In this document: one piece after another, positions 9,967-22,328 of the stretch | How the letters are laid out: each line of letters opens with the position of its first letter | Numbering within the stretch: the first letter of the stretch is position 1 | Origin: Podocnemis expansa | Taxonomy: Eukaryota; Chordata; Testudines; Podocnemididae | DNA length: 64,000 nt | Direction of reading: 5' to 3' | Assembly: GCA_007922195.1 (NCBI GenBank) | Contig: ML681996.1 | Span: forward strand, 18,467,218 to 18,531,217 | The notes under the pieces: model-generated | Told to the model about the DNA's origin: nothing | What the model saw: only the letters and a program-made list of their open reading frames with translations | Database searches by the model: none | Translations under genes and position numbers: made by a program

Positions 9967-12900
9967 GGGCTATTTTTACCACATTGCTAGTTCCTGCAGT
10001 CTTTGTTAGTGGAAGCTGATGGACTTTATGCCACCTTCTCTTCAGCTTACAATCCTTTCCATATGTCCAAAGTGAGTGTATGTCAATGGCAATATAGTTT
10101 TATTAATAAATATTGAATATTTGTAGTTCTTTTTGTCTTTTCAGTATTTTGTGCATTGTTGGGTATTCTACACTATGGTAACATGATATGTGAAAGTCTT
10201 GCTGAGCAACAAAATTAGATTTAAAATTGAATCACAGATTCTGTACCATATGGTGTCATGAATTGCTTGCCCATGCTACCTATAAAAAGAGTGACATTAT
10301 CCTTTATCAGTACGCAGTGGAAGACACACTATGACTCTGTAGAGTACATTGATAGAACATATATCCTTTAGTAACTGAATACTACTTTCCCACATTTTCA
10401 TCCACTGCTTATTAGCTTATTAATTAATTCATTTTTCATTTTTAATTGGCAGCAATAACCTAAATCATTACAATATCTGGCCTTCTGAACTGACACAAAT
10501 TATCCCATTTTTTCTAAATTGTTTTTTTCAGTACCTTTTGGATTTACTATTAGTATATTTCATTTTCTCTTTGCTTTTCAAATTTCTTACTGAGTGATTT
10601 TTACCATGAATCTTGATCATCTATCTGATTCAACATAAGGAAATTTGTATCCAACTACATGTATCAGCTAGCCTTTAATAACACACGGTCTGTCATATAT
10701 CTACTAATGGAGTTTTTAATTCTATAGTATTGTCACTTGATAGTGACTGACATAGCTGATTCTAATATCTGTTCTTGGCAAGTAGTTTCATTGGTTTCAA
10801 TAGATAGACTAATAAGATAGTGATTATAACTAAGGATTGCAAAATCTGGATTTTTATTTCTAATTAAAAAATCTTACTTTCTTTTCACTTAAAAGTGTTT
10901 TTGTGATAGAGTCTTCTGTGGCCACACAGACTAGTGACTTGATTGCTGGTCTTTCAATCTGTAAGGCCAGAGGGCTTGTTAGGGCGATGTGGGCTCTCTC
11001 TACCAAGTTCCAGCATAACGCGTTGTATAGGTCAGCTTCAAAACACATGAGATAGATTTCCCTACCAGGAGGTTAGAAGGTAAAGACTTGCTTCCATGGG
11101 CTACTTCTTAGAAATTGCTTTAGTTTGTGGCATGGATCTACTACTCCAGTTGTCCTGTGGCTGGGACTTATTTGCAGGCTCCCCTTGGGCAAAGAAGTTC
11201 TTACTCGTGTCAAGTGCTGTGCTGGCCTGGCTGACAGATCACTGATCCATCTCTTTGGGAAGGCAGACAGAACTTCTTGGCAGTCTGCCTGCAACTAAGC
11301 CAGTGTCCCTTTTCTCTCTACTCCAAGCCTGTCACTGGTTGCAGCTATAATGAGGTGAAGCTAGCTGAACCCATAGGCTTTCTTTAACTTCCATTAGGTC
11401 AGATGTTAGTTTCTCTGCTTCCTCACAGTCTGTGTGCTTATAATTTTCACAGTACAAGACACTGTTCTTTCAAACCATATATTAACTAACTAATCCTTTG
11501 TTCCATAGTATGTTTTCCTTCAGAAACAATGTAGAGAGTTGTGGTAAGCTGGGTAATTAAGAAAAGACAATTATTAAGAGCATCGTGCTTCTGAAAGTCT
11601 TTCTATTCTGTTTGATTTCTGTTTCTATCTGTTTTCCTGTTTCTCCTAGTGTGCTAAAATTAGTTTTAATAAATCTACTACAGCACTAAAATCCTAATTA
11701 TTAAACATGAAGCCTATAATTCTGAAGACCTAACTCTGGAACAAAGGATTTCCAATCAAGTTAATGAAAGTTTTGCCTGAATAAGAATTTCAGGATTGGA
11801 CTCCATATTCTAATTAGGATAATAGACAACTGTGAATTGAAAGATGATTAGAGACAAGGTTAGATTACTATAATTGTCTTTTTTATAGATTATGGCAACT
11901 ACTGAATTACACCACTGATATTTCATTCTGCTTCACAAATGCATAAGAAAGCTCAACTTTTTCTAGTTGCCAGTAATGGTTCCTGTTTTCCTATTAGAAA
12001 TGAAATAGCAATGTTCTTATCACCTAAAATCCTTTTTGCCAAAATAATACTTTACGAAGACTGATTGTTAGCCAGGCTAAATATTTGAATACATATTATG
12101 ACCTGGCTTTCAAGGCACACAATGAATTTCCAACTTACCTTCAGGTAAGAAATCCATTTCTTTGTCCTACTTTTTCGACACTAGTGTCCAACTTTTGGAG
12201 GTTTCTTTCCCTTCTAATAGGACGTAGGCCACCTACATTGGCTACTTTTCAAAAAATCACCCACTGTTGAAAACAGGCATCAGCAACAGATGAATCTGAA
12301 CTGGTGCTGAAAATAGTAAAGCTTGGTAGGATTAGACTGTTATCGATTAATGTCAGTTAGCACTGATTTCACTGTATACACAAAAAATTAAAAATATTTC
12401 CTTGACAAGCAAAATGAACAGCTTGTCAAAGAAAAAAAAAGAGTATGATTGAGAACTTAGTTCTATTTAAGAACATTTATTTTTGTGTATTTTGACAAGT
12501 GTTGTTGACAATTGAGTTTTAACAATTTTAATGGTTTAACGTTTTGAATCCCAACAGCTTCTGCTAAATAATAATTATTATCTGACCCCTCTATTGTAAA
12601 CCCCTTCATAATTGCCTGAAAATCTGTGAAAACTAAAACATCTTAAAACACACAAAGGTGTATGAAAGTAAAGATTTAAATTGGAATTAAAAACAAAAAT
12701 ATGTTTCTGGTCACCAATATAATCTACCAAAATTGTTAAATACAAATTCAGTTCTACCAAGCCTAAATGTAGTTCAGCAGTAAGCACAGAGAAACACAAA
12801 TCATATTCAGTCCCGACTTAGTAACCATGGCTAAAATCTACTGCTAGCATTTGCAGTTCAACTAAGGTCACTGGTGGGTTAGTTAACACATTGTGAAAGC

Positions 12901-13880
12901 CCTGTGGTAAGGGGTATATTAGGTAATGTCAAGGTCTTTGAGCAGTCTGTGCTTCTAATATTTGTTTCCTGTCTTAAGACAGACCAAAATAGGTCAGGCC
13001 TGTAAAACTCATAAAAATAAATGCCTTAAACAACTCTATTAGGGAAAAAAAGACTCTGGGGAATGACACTCCGGAGAAAACTTCTTTAAGGGAAATTGCT
13101 TTTGGTAAAACACTTCTGATAAATGATTGTCTTGACAAAATGTCTGCTAGGGAAAATGCCTTTTAGGAAATGACTCTTAAGACAAGACTACTGTTAGCTC
13201 TTTTTCCCCCAAAGTGAGGTTCTTAGAATCTCAAGCACAACCCAAATGGCCAAATGCTGAGCTAACACTTCTTATTACCCCAATTAAGGCCAAGTAAAAT
13301 TCCACATAAAACTGCACCCAGCTGCTCTATTTCTTCTGTCTTCCAAGTGGCTACTCTGCAACATCCCCAATATGAACACTTTCGGACAAGGCTGAAACTT
13401 GGTGATCCCTTTTCAGCTTACTTGAAGAAAATTGTTTTACATTTTCTTTGAAGTGCCCTTATAAAGTCTATTATCAAGTAAGTGTGATTTTCTTTCTAGT
13501 AGCTCTCAGTAATATGGGATTGTTACAACTGATCCTTGATTGCAGTGAACTGAAAAAATATGGGAAGATCAAAGTGCAAATTTCTTAAAAATTAATCACT
13601 CCTTCATTGTTGTGATTCATGTACAAAAGAAAGAAAGGAAATTGAGATCAACCTGATGCATTTAAGCAAATCCCAGAGTATTATGTTATTCAACACTTAG
13701 CCTTCCTTATACAGTACCATCCATGATTAAAAAAAGAAAAACATGGCCTTTTCCTCAAAGATATTATGATGTAGGTGATAAAGGACCTGAAATAATGCAG
13801 GGAAGATTGATATCAGATATGAGGGAATAGAAAAATAAAGTTATGATATAGCTTCCCTATGCATGGTTTGCATCACTACA
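9967..13880. other. AT-rich DNA without identifiable genes
   Basis: About 3.9 kb with only short frames. A moderately GC-richer patch at about 10900-11370 could be an old repeat, but I cannot name it. Nothing else stands out. Confidence 0.4.
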
Positions 13881-14079
13881 AGTTTCTTGCATAAATGCTT
13901 AAAGAAGTAGGCACTAATGGGAGGTGCAGTGAGTGGAATGGTACTTCTGTGCCATACATGGGCATAAGTGAGAGTCTTCCTGAACAAGGGAAACAGAAGT
14001 GGGAGTACTCTCAGAAGCTGGGCCCATGGAGATGCCATGTGGAGTCACCACTCACAACACATTGTGCAAATGGCTTGCG

Positions 14080-14576
14080 AACAGGGGACAGCAAACAGGG
14101 GAGTTTGAGAGGGAAGGAGTTTGTGAAGCCCTCAGAAGGAGGTGAAGGCGATCCCCTAGCTGAAAGCACCTATTGAAGTTACCTGGATGGTGGGTGGGCG
14201 TAAGNNNNNNNNNNAGGCAGAGGGTGTGTCCTCTGCTCCACCCTCTCCCCAGCTGAAAGCAGCAAGGGACAGTGTGTGCTTGGGTGAGAGTTTGCTAACT
14301 GTGTGTTTGTTTGTTTGTTTGACTTTTCCCTTACAGCTGACTTCTGTTAGTTGTTTCTTACTGTGGGTGGGGGCTGTTTGCACCATTGTTCCCTGATCAC
14401 CTTTGAGCACCAGCCTCAATCAGCCTTGTGATCACCCTTCCCCTGTGTGTTTAACGAGGGGCAAGGGCTGACCTAGGCAGAAAGGGCTTTAAAAGCCAGT
14501 GGCTGAGCGACCAGAGGGAGCTTGTGACCAGGGGACAGCAAACAGGGGAGTTTGAGAGGGAGTTTGGTGAGGCCAC
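14080..14576 (+). repeat. CR1 5' untranslated region, duplicated around an assembly gap
   Basis: The segment CAGGGGACAGCAAACAGGGGAGTTTGAGAGG occurs at about 14084-14114 and again at about 14530-14560, roughly 446 bp apart, with the N gap between. The second copy leads straight into CR1 ORF1. I interpret the first as an upstream repeat of the CR1 5' region, or an assembly duplication at the gap. A (GTTT)n run lies at about 14304-14322. Confidence 0.6.
14205..14214. other. Assembly gap (10 N)
   Basis: Ten ambiguous bases. True length and content are unknown, and it lies in the CR1 5' region. Confidence 1.
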
Positions 14577-14577
14577 G

Positions 14578-15642
14578 ATGGTGAAGAGGAGCCGCACTGC
14601 TGCCAGCACCCCTTCTGTCTCTTCTACCTGTGCCTGTAGCCAGACAGACATCCTGACCATAGATATCTCTACCCAGACCCTGGTGTGGACTTGCAGGGAC
14701 TGCAGCCTGCAGTTCCCTGTCTCCAACGATCTGGCTGGGGAGATGAATCAATGTGACAGGTGCCTGCTGGTGGAATCTCTCAGGAGGCAGGTGGGAGAGT
14801 TACAGGAGGAGGTGTCTCGGCTTAGGAGTATCCACACCCTGGAGAAGTTCCTCGACAGCATCCATGAGGAGAAGTGCAAGAAGGAGGGCACTATCCAGGT
14901 GCCAGGGACTACTGCCACAACACTGGAGCTGGATGGGGAGCCTGTGGCAGGGGGAGGACACTGGCAGCTGGTTACCTCTGACAGTAGGCAGTGCTCCACC
15001 CCTGCCCACAACCCACCCTCCGTTGTGGTGAAGAATCGTTATGCGGTGCTAGAGACAGTGAAGGAGGTGGAAGAGGAGAGGCCATGCACCCCCGAGGCTG
15101 GGAGGATCACAGCCACCACAGCTAGGAGGAAACGTAGAGTTGTGGTGGTTGGGGACTCACTTCTGAGGGGGACGGAGGCACCCATTTGTCACCTTGACAA
15201 GGTCTCTCGAGAGGTATGCTGCCTGCCAGGTGCCCGCATCTGAGACATTACAGAGGGATTGTCGAGAATCATCCGCCCCTCTGACTACTACCCCATGCGT
15301 CACATCCATGTAGGAACCAATGATACTGTGAGAGGTGATCCTCAGCAGATCAAAGGTGACTTCAGGGCTCTGGGAGCGCGGGTGAAGGAGTTTGGAGCAC
15401 AGGTGGTGTTCTCCTCGATTCTTCCGGTCAAGGGTACAGGCCTGAGCAGAGACAGACGCATCCTGGAGATGAACGCTTGGCTGTGAAGATGGTGTCGTCA
15501 GGAGGGCTTTGGCTTCCTTGACCATGGGTTGCTGTTTCAGGAAGAAGGACTGCTAGGCAGAGATGGACTCCATCTTTCGAGGAAGGGGAAGAGCGTATTT
15601 GGACGCAGACTGGCTGACCTAGTGAGGAGGGCTTTAAACTAG
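14578..15642 (+). pseudogene. CR1 LINE ORF1, two premature stops
   Basis: ORF1 of CR1 elements encodes an RNA-associated protein with a C-terminal SGNH esterase-type domain. Taking the ATG at 14578, the frame is about 354 codons to the TAG at 15640. Visible features are Cys pairs C39-x2-C42 and C59-x2-C62 (zinc-finger-like), a heptad-rich coiled coil at about 63-85 (SLRRQVGELQEEVSRL), an esterase GDS nucleophile block at 192-194 (VVVVGDSLLRG), and the D/H block DGLHLS at 329-334. Codons 222 and 303 are TGA where arginine would fit the context; both are compatible with CpG decay of CGA. No frameshift is seen, so the copy is otherwise complete. It is followed closely by ORF2. Confidence 0.88.
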
Positions 15643-15707
15643 GTCTGACGGGGGAAGGGGACCAAAGCCCACAGGTAAGTGACAATGTGGGAGACCAGGG
15701 GGATGGG

Positions 15708-18700
15708 ATGGAACTTGGGGGGTGCCGGGACTGTAACTACAGGGATAGAATAGAGGGTAGTTGGAACATGCGGGGGGAATCAAATAACCATCTTAGATGC
15801 TCTAATGAAACCCTAATGCCTGAGGCAGGTGGGGGAGGTCAACACCAAAAGAAAATGCAGGGAGGTAAATACAATAGAATTGAAAATCAAAATGGGAAAG
15901 TAGGGCAATCAGCCGGGTATCTTAGGTGCCTATACACAAATGCGAGAAGCCTGGAAAACAAGCAGGAGGAACTGGTAGTACTGGCACATACAAAGAACTA
16001 TGACATGATTGGGGTAACAGAGACGTGGTGGGATAGTTTGCATGACTGGAGCTCTGCAATAGATGGGTATAAACTATTCAGGAAGGACAGGCAGGGAAGG
16101 AAAGGGGGAGGAGTAGCACTATATGTAAAGGAGCTCTATGACTGCTCAGAGCTTCATTATGAAAGTGGAAACAAGCTAGTTGAAAGTCTGTGGGTTAAGT
16201 TTAGAGGGGAGAGCAACAAGGGGGATGGGGTGGTAGATGTCTGCTATAGACCACCAGATCAGAAGGAGGAGGTGGATGAGGCATTCTATGGACAACTGAC
16301 AGAAGTTTCTAGAGCACAGGCCCTGGTTCTCATGGGGGACTTCAATTACCCTGACATCTGCTGGAAGGCCAATACAGCAGTGCACAGGCAATCCAGGAAG
16401 TTTCTGGAGAGTGTTGAGGACAACTTCCTGGTACAAATGCTGGAGCAACCAACTAGGGGCCTTGCACCTCTCGATCTGCTGCTCACAAATAGAGAAGAAT
16501 TTATCAGGGAAGTAGAAGTGAATGGCAACCTGGGTAGCAGTAACCATGAAATGATTGAGTTCAAGTTGATGATTAAAGGAAAGAAGGAAAGAAGCAAAAC
16601 GCAGACCCTGGACTTCAGAAAAGCAGATTTTGTCTCCCTCAGGGAACTGATGGGCAGGATCCCTTGGGAGGCTGATCTGAAGGGGAAAGGTGTCCAAGAG
16701 AGTTGGGTGCATTTTAAAGAAACCCTGCTAAGGGCACAGGAAGATACAATTCCGATAAGGAGAAAGCACAGCAAATGTGGAAGGTGCCCACTGTGGCTTA
16801 ACAGAGAGCTCTGCACTGAGCTGAAGCATCAAAAGGATACTTACAGGAAGTGGAAGCTAGGACAGATGACTAAGGGGGCATATAAAGACATTGCTCGGGA
16901 CTGCAGGGATAAAATCAGAAAGGCCAAAGGACAAATGGAGTTGCGACTAGCAAAGGATGTAAAGGATAACAGGAAGGGGTTCTACAAGTATATTAATAAC
17001 AAGAAGAGGATCAGGGATGGTGTAGGTCCCTTACTGAATGGGGCAGGCATCCTCGTGACAGAGGATGAGGAAAAAGCTGAAGTGCTCAATGCTTTTTTTA
17101 CTTCAGTTTTCACAAGCAGGGTCAGCTCCCAGCCCACTACACTAGGTACGGGGGACTGGGGAGAAGAAGAGAGGCCCTTGGTGACAGAAGGTCAGGTTAG
17201 GGACTACTTAAAGAAACTAGATGTGCACAAGTCCATGGGGCCGGATGAACTGCATCCGAGGGTGCTGAGGGAGCTGGCTGATGAGATAGCAGTACCACTG
17301 GCCGTTATCTTTGAAAACTCGTGGCGAACAGGGGAGGTGCCAGAGGACTGGAAAAAAGCAAATATAGTACCTATCTTCAAGAAAGACAAAAAGGAGGATC
17401 CAGGGAATTACAGACCTGTCAGCCTCACCTCAATCCCTGGAAAAATCATGGAGCAGCTTCTCAAAGAATCCATCCTGAAACACTTGGAGGAAAATAGAGT
17501 AATCAGGAACAGTCAGCATGGGTTCACCAAGGGTAAATCATGCCTGACCAACCTCATCACCTTCTATGATGAGATGACTGGATTTGTGGATGCGGGAAGA
17601 GCCGTTGCTGTGATATACCTTGACTTTAGCAAGGCTTTTGATACGGTTTCCCACAGCATTCTCATTGGCAAATTAAGGAAGTATGGGTTAGATGCGTGGA
17701 CTGTAAGGTGGATAGAAAACTGGCTAGATCAACGGTTTCAGCGTGTAGGAATCTATGGCTCCATGTCAAGTTGGCAAGCAGTAACGAGTGGCGTGCCCCA
17801 GGGGTCGGTCCTGGGGCCAGTTCTTTTCAAAGTTTTCATTAATGATCTGGATGATGGGATAGATTGCACACTTAGTAAGTTTGTGGATGATACCAAACTG
17901 GGGGGAACGGTAGACACCCTGGAGGGCAGGGACAGGATTCAGGGAGACCTAGACAAATTGGAGCAGTGGGCCAAGAGGAATCTCATGAGGTTCAACAAGG
18001 ACAAGTGCAAAATCCTGCACTTGGGACGAAAAAACCCCATGTACTGCTACAGGCTGGGGAGTGATCAGCTAAATAGCAGCACTGGAGAAAAGGACCTGGG
18101 AGTCATGGTGGATGGGAAGCTGGATATGAGTCAGCAGTGTGCGCTTGCTGCCGGAAAGGCCAATGGCATACTGGGCTGCATCAGAAGAAGTGTTGCCAGC
18201 AGATCGAGGGATGTGATCATTCCCCTCTATTCTGCACTAGTGAGGCCACATCTGGAATACTGTGTCCAGTTTTGGGCTCCCCACTACAAAAAGGACATGG
18301 ACAAATTAGAGAGAGTCCAGAGGAGGGTAACAAAAATGATCAAAGGGCTGGAGCACAAGCCCTATGAAGAAAGACTGAAGGAACTAGTAAAAAAACAACA
18401 AGCAGTTGTGTGGCACTTTAAGACTAACAGATTTAAATCTGTTAGTCTTAAAGTGCCACACAACTGCTTGTTGTTTTTTTACTGGACTAGACTAACACGG
18501 CTATCCCTTTGGAAACTGAAGGAACTAGGCTTATTTAGCCTGCAGAAGAGAAGATTGAGGGGGGATTTGATAGCAACCTTCAACTACCTGAAGGCTTGCT
18601 CCAAGGAGGATGGAGCTCGACTGTTCTCGGTAGTAACAGAGGGCAGAATGAGAAGCAATGGTTTCAAGTTACAGCTGGGGCGGTCCAGGCTGGATATTAG

Positions 18701-18824
18701 GAGAAACTTCCTTACTAGGCGAGTGGTGACGCATTGGAATAAGCTGCCTAGGGAGGTGGTGGAATCTCCATCTCTGCAGGTCTTCAAGGCCCAGCTAGAC
18801 AAAACCCTGACTGGGATGATCTAA
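15708..18824 (+). CDS. CR1 LINE ORF2 (endonuclease/reverse transcriptase), open, with in-frame insertion
   Basis: ORF2 of a CR1 non-LTR retrotransposon, 1038 codons from the first in-frame ATG; the frame is open from a GTG at 15687. It encodes an APE-type endonuclease (residues about 70-290: YTNARS with N78, TETWW with E105, GDFNYPD with D211, and SNH at 278-280) and a reverse transcriptase (about 500-770: LDFSKAFD 638-645, [10 protein letters not shown] 695-704, and the catalytic FVDD 725-728, where alanine is commoner than valine). The usual CR1 C-terminal region follows. At codons about 894-940 a PLE-tail palindrome is inserted with its 14-bp duplication (141 bp, 47 codons) without stop or frameshift. 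The inserted residues split a conserved [16 protein letters not shown] region, so the protein is probably impaired although the frame is open. A typical CR1 3' UTR follows. Confidence 0.93.
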   Translation: MELGGCRDCNYRDRIEGSWNMRGESNNHLRCSNETLMPEAGGGGQHQKKMQGGKYNRIENQNGKVGQSAGYLRCLYTNARSLENKQEELVVLAHTKNYDMIGVTETWWDSLHDWSSAIDGYKLFRKDRQGRKGGGVALYVKELYDCSELHYESGNKLVESLWVKFRGESNKGDGVVDVCYRPPDQKEEVDEAFYGQLTEVSRAQALVLMGDFNYPDICWKANTAVHRQSRKFLESVEDNFLVQMLEQPTRGLAPLDLLLTNREEFIREVEVNGNLGSSNHEMIEFKLMIKGKKERSKTQTLDFRKADFVSLRELMGRIPWEADLKGKGVQESWVHFKETLLRAQEDTIPIRRKHSKCGRCPLWLNRELCTELKHQKDTYRKWKLGQMTKGAYKDIARDCRDKIRKAKGQMELRLAKDVKDNRKGFYKYINNKKRIRDGVGPLLNGAGILVTEDEEKAEVLNAFFTSVFTSRVSSQPTTLGTGDWGEEERPLVTEGQVRDYLKKLDVHKSMGPDELHPRVLRELADEIAVPLAVIFENSWRTGEVPEDWKKANIVPIFKKDKKEDPGNYRPVSLTSIPGKIMEQLLKESILKHLEENRVIRNSQHGFTKGKSCLTNLITFYDEMTGFVDAGRAVAVIYLDFSKAFDTVSHSILIGKLRKYGLDAWTVRWIENWLDQRFQRVGIYGSMSSWQAVTSGVPQGSVLGPVLFKVFINDLDDGIDCTLSKFVDDTKLGGTVDTLEGRDRIQGDLDKLEQWAKRNLMRFNKDKCKILHLGRKNPMYCYRLGSDQLNSSTGEKDLGVMVDGKLDMSQQCALAAGKANGILGCIRRSVASRSRDVIIPLYSALVRPHLEYCVQFWAPHYKKDMDKLERVQRRVTKMIKGLEHKPYEERLKELVKKQQAVVWHFKTNRFKSVSLKVPHNCLLFFYWTRLTRLSLWKLKELGLFSLQKRRLRGDLIATFNYLKACSKEDGARLFSVVTEGRMRSNGFKLQLGRSRLDIRRNFLTRRVVTHWNKLPREVVESPSLQVFKAQLDKTLTGMI
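18388..18514 (+). mobile_element. PLE-tail foldback inserted in CR1 ORF2
   Basis: Arms 18386-18434 and 18435-18483 form a perfect 98-bp palindrome with no loop (centre ATTT/AAAT), followed by a one-sided end GGACTAGACTAACACGG to CTATCCCTTTGGAA (18484-18514). Flanking 14-bp repeats ACTGAAGGAACTAG at 18374-18387 and 18515-18528 are the target-site duplication. The right arm plus end (18436-18514) matches the 3' end of the PLE at 33694-34225 without a visible difference, so it is the same young subfamily. Confidence 0.93.
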
Positions 18825-18912
18825 TGGGAGTGGTCCTGCTTTTTTTGGCAGGGGGTTGGACTAGATGACCTCGTGGGGTCCCTTCCAACCCTATGATTCT
18901 ATGATTCTATGA
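18825..18912 (+). repeat. CR1 3' UTR and terminal octamer repeat
   Basis: GGGGGTTGGACTAGATGACC, then GGGGTCCCTTCCAACCCTATG and tandem ATTCTATG units. This is the canonical CR1 3' end recognised by its own reverse transcriptase. It marks the 3' boundary of the element. Confidence 0.95.
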
Positions 18913-19615
18913 AATGCTCAGTATTTTCAAGCTGCCTTGGTTAAGCTGCACAAGAATAGTTCCCTTTTAGTAACATTTATTATACACTATTGGAAAGTGT
19001 GTAGGGCCTTGGAGCCCAGACTCATCCAATAAGATCAGAATCCAAGATACATTAAATGCATATATGCTTCTAGCTGTCATGGTTGCAAAGTTAAAAAAGT
19101 GAAAAAATATGAACTATGCATAACCAAGCCAGGAATATGGCCCTGATTCTGCAAATAGCCTCCCGCAAAGGGAAAACTAGAGCACAAAATCAACCACACT
19201 ATCGGCCTTAAGAGCTGACCTGGCATCTTCTGCTTTGAGGTGAGAGAGTAAAAAGGGTGGGTGAGGACCTTGGATGGTAAGATGGGCTATGAGGGATTGG
19301 TGTGGCTTAGATGCCACCTTTGCCTGGCCTTCACTACTTCCTTCTGTCCTTTTAGTCCCATAAGACTGGAGGAAAACTGTAGTGGTATTCAACGAAGCAC
19401 TACCTATTCAACATCAAAATGAGTGTTGAGCAACAATATAGGATGCAGATCTATGTGTAAGGGATTTATGTTTTACATTAACTGAGTATCTGCCCAGTGG
19501 ATTTATTAGAAATCAAACCTGTTATTGCAGCTGTGGCAAAAGGTATATACAGCTTGGCTGGAATGCACCAACATACAGATAACAAAAGAAAGTTTAATGA
19601 AAACTATTCACAGTT
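18913..19615. other. Non-coding DNA, nothing recognised
   Basis: No gene and no repeat that I can name between the CR1 3' end and the next PLE fragment. Confidence 0.4.
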
Positions 19616-19617
19616 AA

Positions 19618-19712
19618 ACAAACAAGGAGTCCTGTGACACTTTTAAAGGCTAACAAATTTATTTATTGAACAAGCTTTCATGAGAGAATTTGTTAGTCTT
19701 TAAAAGTGCTTA
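19618..19712 (+). mobile_element. Short PLE-tail foldback
   Basis: A minus arm (AACAAGGAGTCCTGTGACAC, GGCTAACAAATTTATTTATTG, AAGCTTTCATGAGAG) is joined to a plus remnant TTTGTTAGTCTTTAAAAGTGC. No clear target duplication found. A direct repeat TTAGGAAATATAT follows at 19710-19722 and 19729-19741. Confidence 0.7.
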
Positions 19713-19991
19713 GGAAATATATCAGTGGTTAGGAAATATATTAATAAGGTAGCGGTGAAATGGGTCAAGGGGTGGTCCCTGTGCAGGTCCCATTGTGGGA
19801 AGTAAGGAGGGACTAACAATCCAGGACTGGCTGGAGGCTTCCCTTACATTCAAGTACTCGCAGGACAAAAGGAAACAATGCTGCTTCAGGCTTTTTATGA
19901 GGGTCTCATGGGTTTGTGGGAAGAAAATCAAGCTCTCTGAGCTCAGGTGGGAACACTCAAACAGGTGGCTGGGTAACAACGTAACATAAAG

Positions 19992-20170
19992 CAGGGCCAT
20001 AACTACGGTGGGGCCAATGGGGCTTTGCCCAGGGCATGCTGGAGCAGCTCAATAGAGCTGCTCTATTAAAGAGTGTGTTTCGCAGTGTGGGCCCCAAGTG
20101 CTGCTAATTGTAAGGGATGCATTCCAATCGTAACATGCCCTGGGCACTGCATCACCACGTTATGGCTCTG
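19992..20170. mobile_element. hAT-type MITE, 179 bp, copy 2
   Basis: Ends CAGGGCCATAACTA and CGTTATGGCTCTG. Flanked by a perfect 8-bp duplication ACATAAAG (19984-19991 and 20171-20178). Same length as the copy at 5903-6081 and clearly the same family. Confidence 0.94.
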
Positions 20171-20178
20171 ACATAAAG

Positions 20179-20642
20179 CTCCAGAGTACAATGGATATTC
20201 GGATGGCTGAGAGCCACATGGAGAATTTGGATCACCTGAAGACAGAGAATCTGCCCGTGAAGGCCTAAGGAGATGCCTTAAAAGCACAACTTTATATTCC
20301 CCTCCTGCGTCTCACTCACTGTTGTCCCTGGGACTGTCTAGTCACACAACTCTCACCTCTGCTCCCCCCACCCCAGGTTCTTATAAATCCCCAATGCAGT
20401 TGAAAAAGCTGGAGAAAGTGACCATTGAGAATCACAGAGGCAGGTGACCTAGGCAGCCCAGTGGCTCCTTCAATACCTGAAATACCCAGCTTGGATAAAC
20501 TGATTCCTATTTGCCAAGAGATAGACTGAATTTAAAGAAACTTCACAACTGTTAAGAAGCCTAGTGCTAAGCCCGAGATGTCTGAAGAAAAAGTTTTCTC
20601 CCTCATACAGTTCCTCGGTGAAGCTAAGTTGTTTGTGTACAA
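20179..20642. other. Non-coding DNA, nothing recognised
   Basis: No gene or repeat that I can support. Confidence 0.4.
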
Positions 20643-20710
20643 TTTCCAGAGGGGTATCTGTGTTAGTCTGTATACAGGAAAAACAGATAGAATCCTGTAG
20701 CACCTTAGTC
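20643..20710 (-). mobile_element. PLE 3' terminus fragment, antisense
   Basis: TTTCCAGAGGGGTATCTGTGTTAGTCTGTAT, then ATCCTGTAGCACCTTAG, is the reverse complement of the PLE terminus and the GTGCCAC segment. No protein coding. Confidence 0.7.
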
Positions 20711-20891
20711 TTGCCACAACTGGCAAGTAGCTCAAAGCTGCCTTCTGCCACTGCCAGCAAGGGACTCAGAGCCAGCCAATGTGTCTTATACACCTTACCA
20801 CAAAATCTCTATAATTACTGTAACCAGGGCTATAATCAGAATTGATGTGAACAGAAATTAGTTTGGAAACTTTGTTCTAGGGCTTCCTTTC

Positions 20892-20894
<3 letters not shown>

Positions 20895-20926
<32 letters not shown>
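20895..20926 (+). repeat. (GT)n microsatellite
   Basis: About 15 uninterrupted GT units. Seen directly. Confidence 0.95.
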
Positions 20927-20927
<1 letters not shown>

Positions 20928-21249
20928 AGGCAGTAAATAGTTTAATAAATTGTATCTTTGAACATGACAGCTATCTAGTGCACCTCAAAATTCCATTTAA
21001 CTGAACATAGTTTTCATTTTCCCCTAATACATATTCTGGTCTAGTTTCCTGTATATTTGAGTATCCTTATCTAAATTGGAATAATCAGAAAGCACAGTTT
21101 TCTTCTTGCTTAACAAAAATGCAAAAATAGAGAGAAATTCGCTTCCCAAATATTGTGCTTCCCAAATATTTATGGGGACCAAACAATCCAACTATTTCTC
21201 TAGTGAAAAAGATTTAATTGCCGTGTACCTTTATTACATAAATATTAAT

Positions 21250-22328
21250 GGCTACGTCTTCACTAGAGGGTTATTTTAGGTCGACTTCACAAGGTCAACT
21301 TTAAGTCCTTAAGGGGTATGTCTACTCTAGCAGACATACCCCGGGCCAGGCTCAGGACCCACTCCCTGCCCCTCCCCAGAGCATGATCTGGCTCTAGGAC
21401 CCTGATCTGACCTCTGCCGCTACTGGTAGAAGGCTGGGAGCCCAATATGGCTCCCAGCCTCTTGATGGCTCCCGCCACCTAAGGCAAGGATCTCAGCCCC
21501 TTGCCTCAGGTGGCAGGAGCTGGCTTCATCCCCAAGCCCCTTGCAGCAGGGGGCTTGGGGCTGGATCCATTTCCCAGCCGGTGGTAACAGGGGCTGGATT
21601 GGGCCCCTGGAGCAGGATGAGGGTCAGGGGTGGGCAGTGGGTGGGGCTCAGGCCCAGACCCCTGCTCCTAGGTTGACTTGAAGTCCATCTTAGGAGCAGG
21701 TGTTATTAAGTCGGCTTAAGCAAGAGCTTAAGTCAACTTAATCAAAGCCCAGTTTGGCCATGTAGGGTATGTCCATACACTTTTAAAATCAAAATAACAC
21801 TGGTCATTTTGATTTAAAAAATGGTAGGTCCACACGACTTTCCCTCATTTCAAAATGAGGAGCTCCTCATTTTGATATAAGGACAGCTATATCGATATAA
21901 TAAAACCTAGTATTATATTGATATGACAGTTAAATCGAAATTATTTCAAAATAACACAGTTCCGACATGTTATTTTGCTTTAACTGTTAAATTGATTTAA
22001 CACTTTTTGCCCTTCTTCCCATGTGCTTTCCTTTTTCTATATATTGGGTGGGAGCATGGCCCAGTGAGGGAGCCAAGTTGCCACACCTCCCATGGTGCCC
22101 CTCTCCTGAATCAAAATAGCAAGTCCTGTGTCTGGACATGCTATTTTGATTTGGGGTTTTTTTTGGTGTGGACCTGTTAAATTGATTTAACTTAAACCAA
22201 ATTAATGATTTGCATTTAGATTTTATTAAATCAGTTTAAGTTAAATTGATTTAACTGTCTGTGTGTGGACATAGCCATAGTCCTTAGGTTGATGTAAGTT
22301 GACCTAAGGCTCCAGCGTAGTCATACCC
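21250..22328. mobile_element. Composite of nested MITEs with GTATGTC-type ends
   Basis: Outer ends GGCTACGTCTTCACTAGAG (21250) and CTCCAGCGTAGTCATACCC (22328), with interior AAGTCAACTTAA motifs, match the family seen at 44900-45570. Inside, a second element spans 21775-22276 (GGGTATGTCCATACAC to GTGTGTGGACATAGCC) with subterminal TTGATTTAA or TTAAATCGA motifs and the CACACCTCCCATGGTGCCCC module shared with the large MITEs. A further short hairpin, GGGTATGTCTAC to GTAGACATACCC-like, lies at about 21315-21343. No coding capacity. Confidence 0.7.

Noticed and set aside
16176..16816. Frames of 156 and 178 codons antisense to CR1 ORF2
   Set aside because: Shadow frames of a well-supported ORF2.
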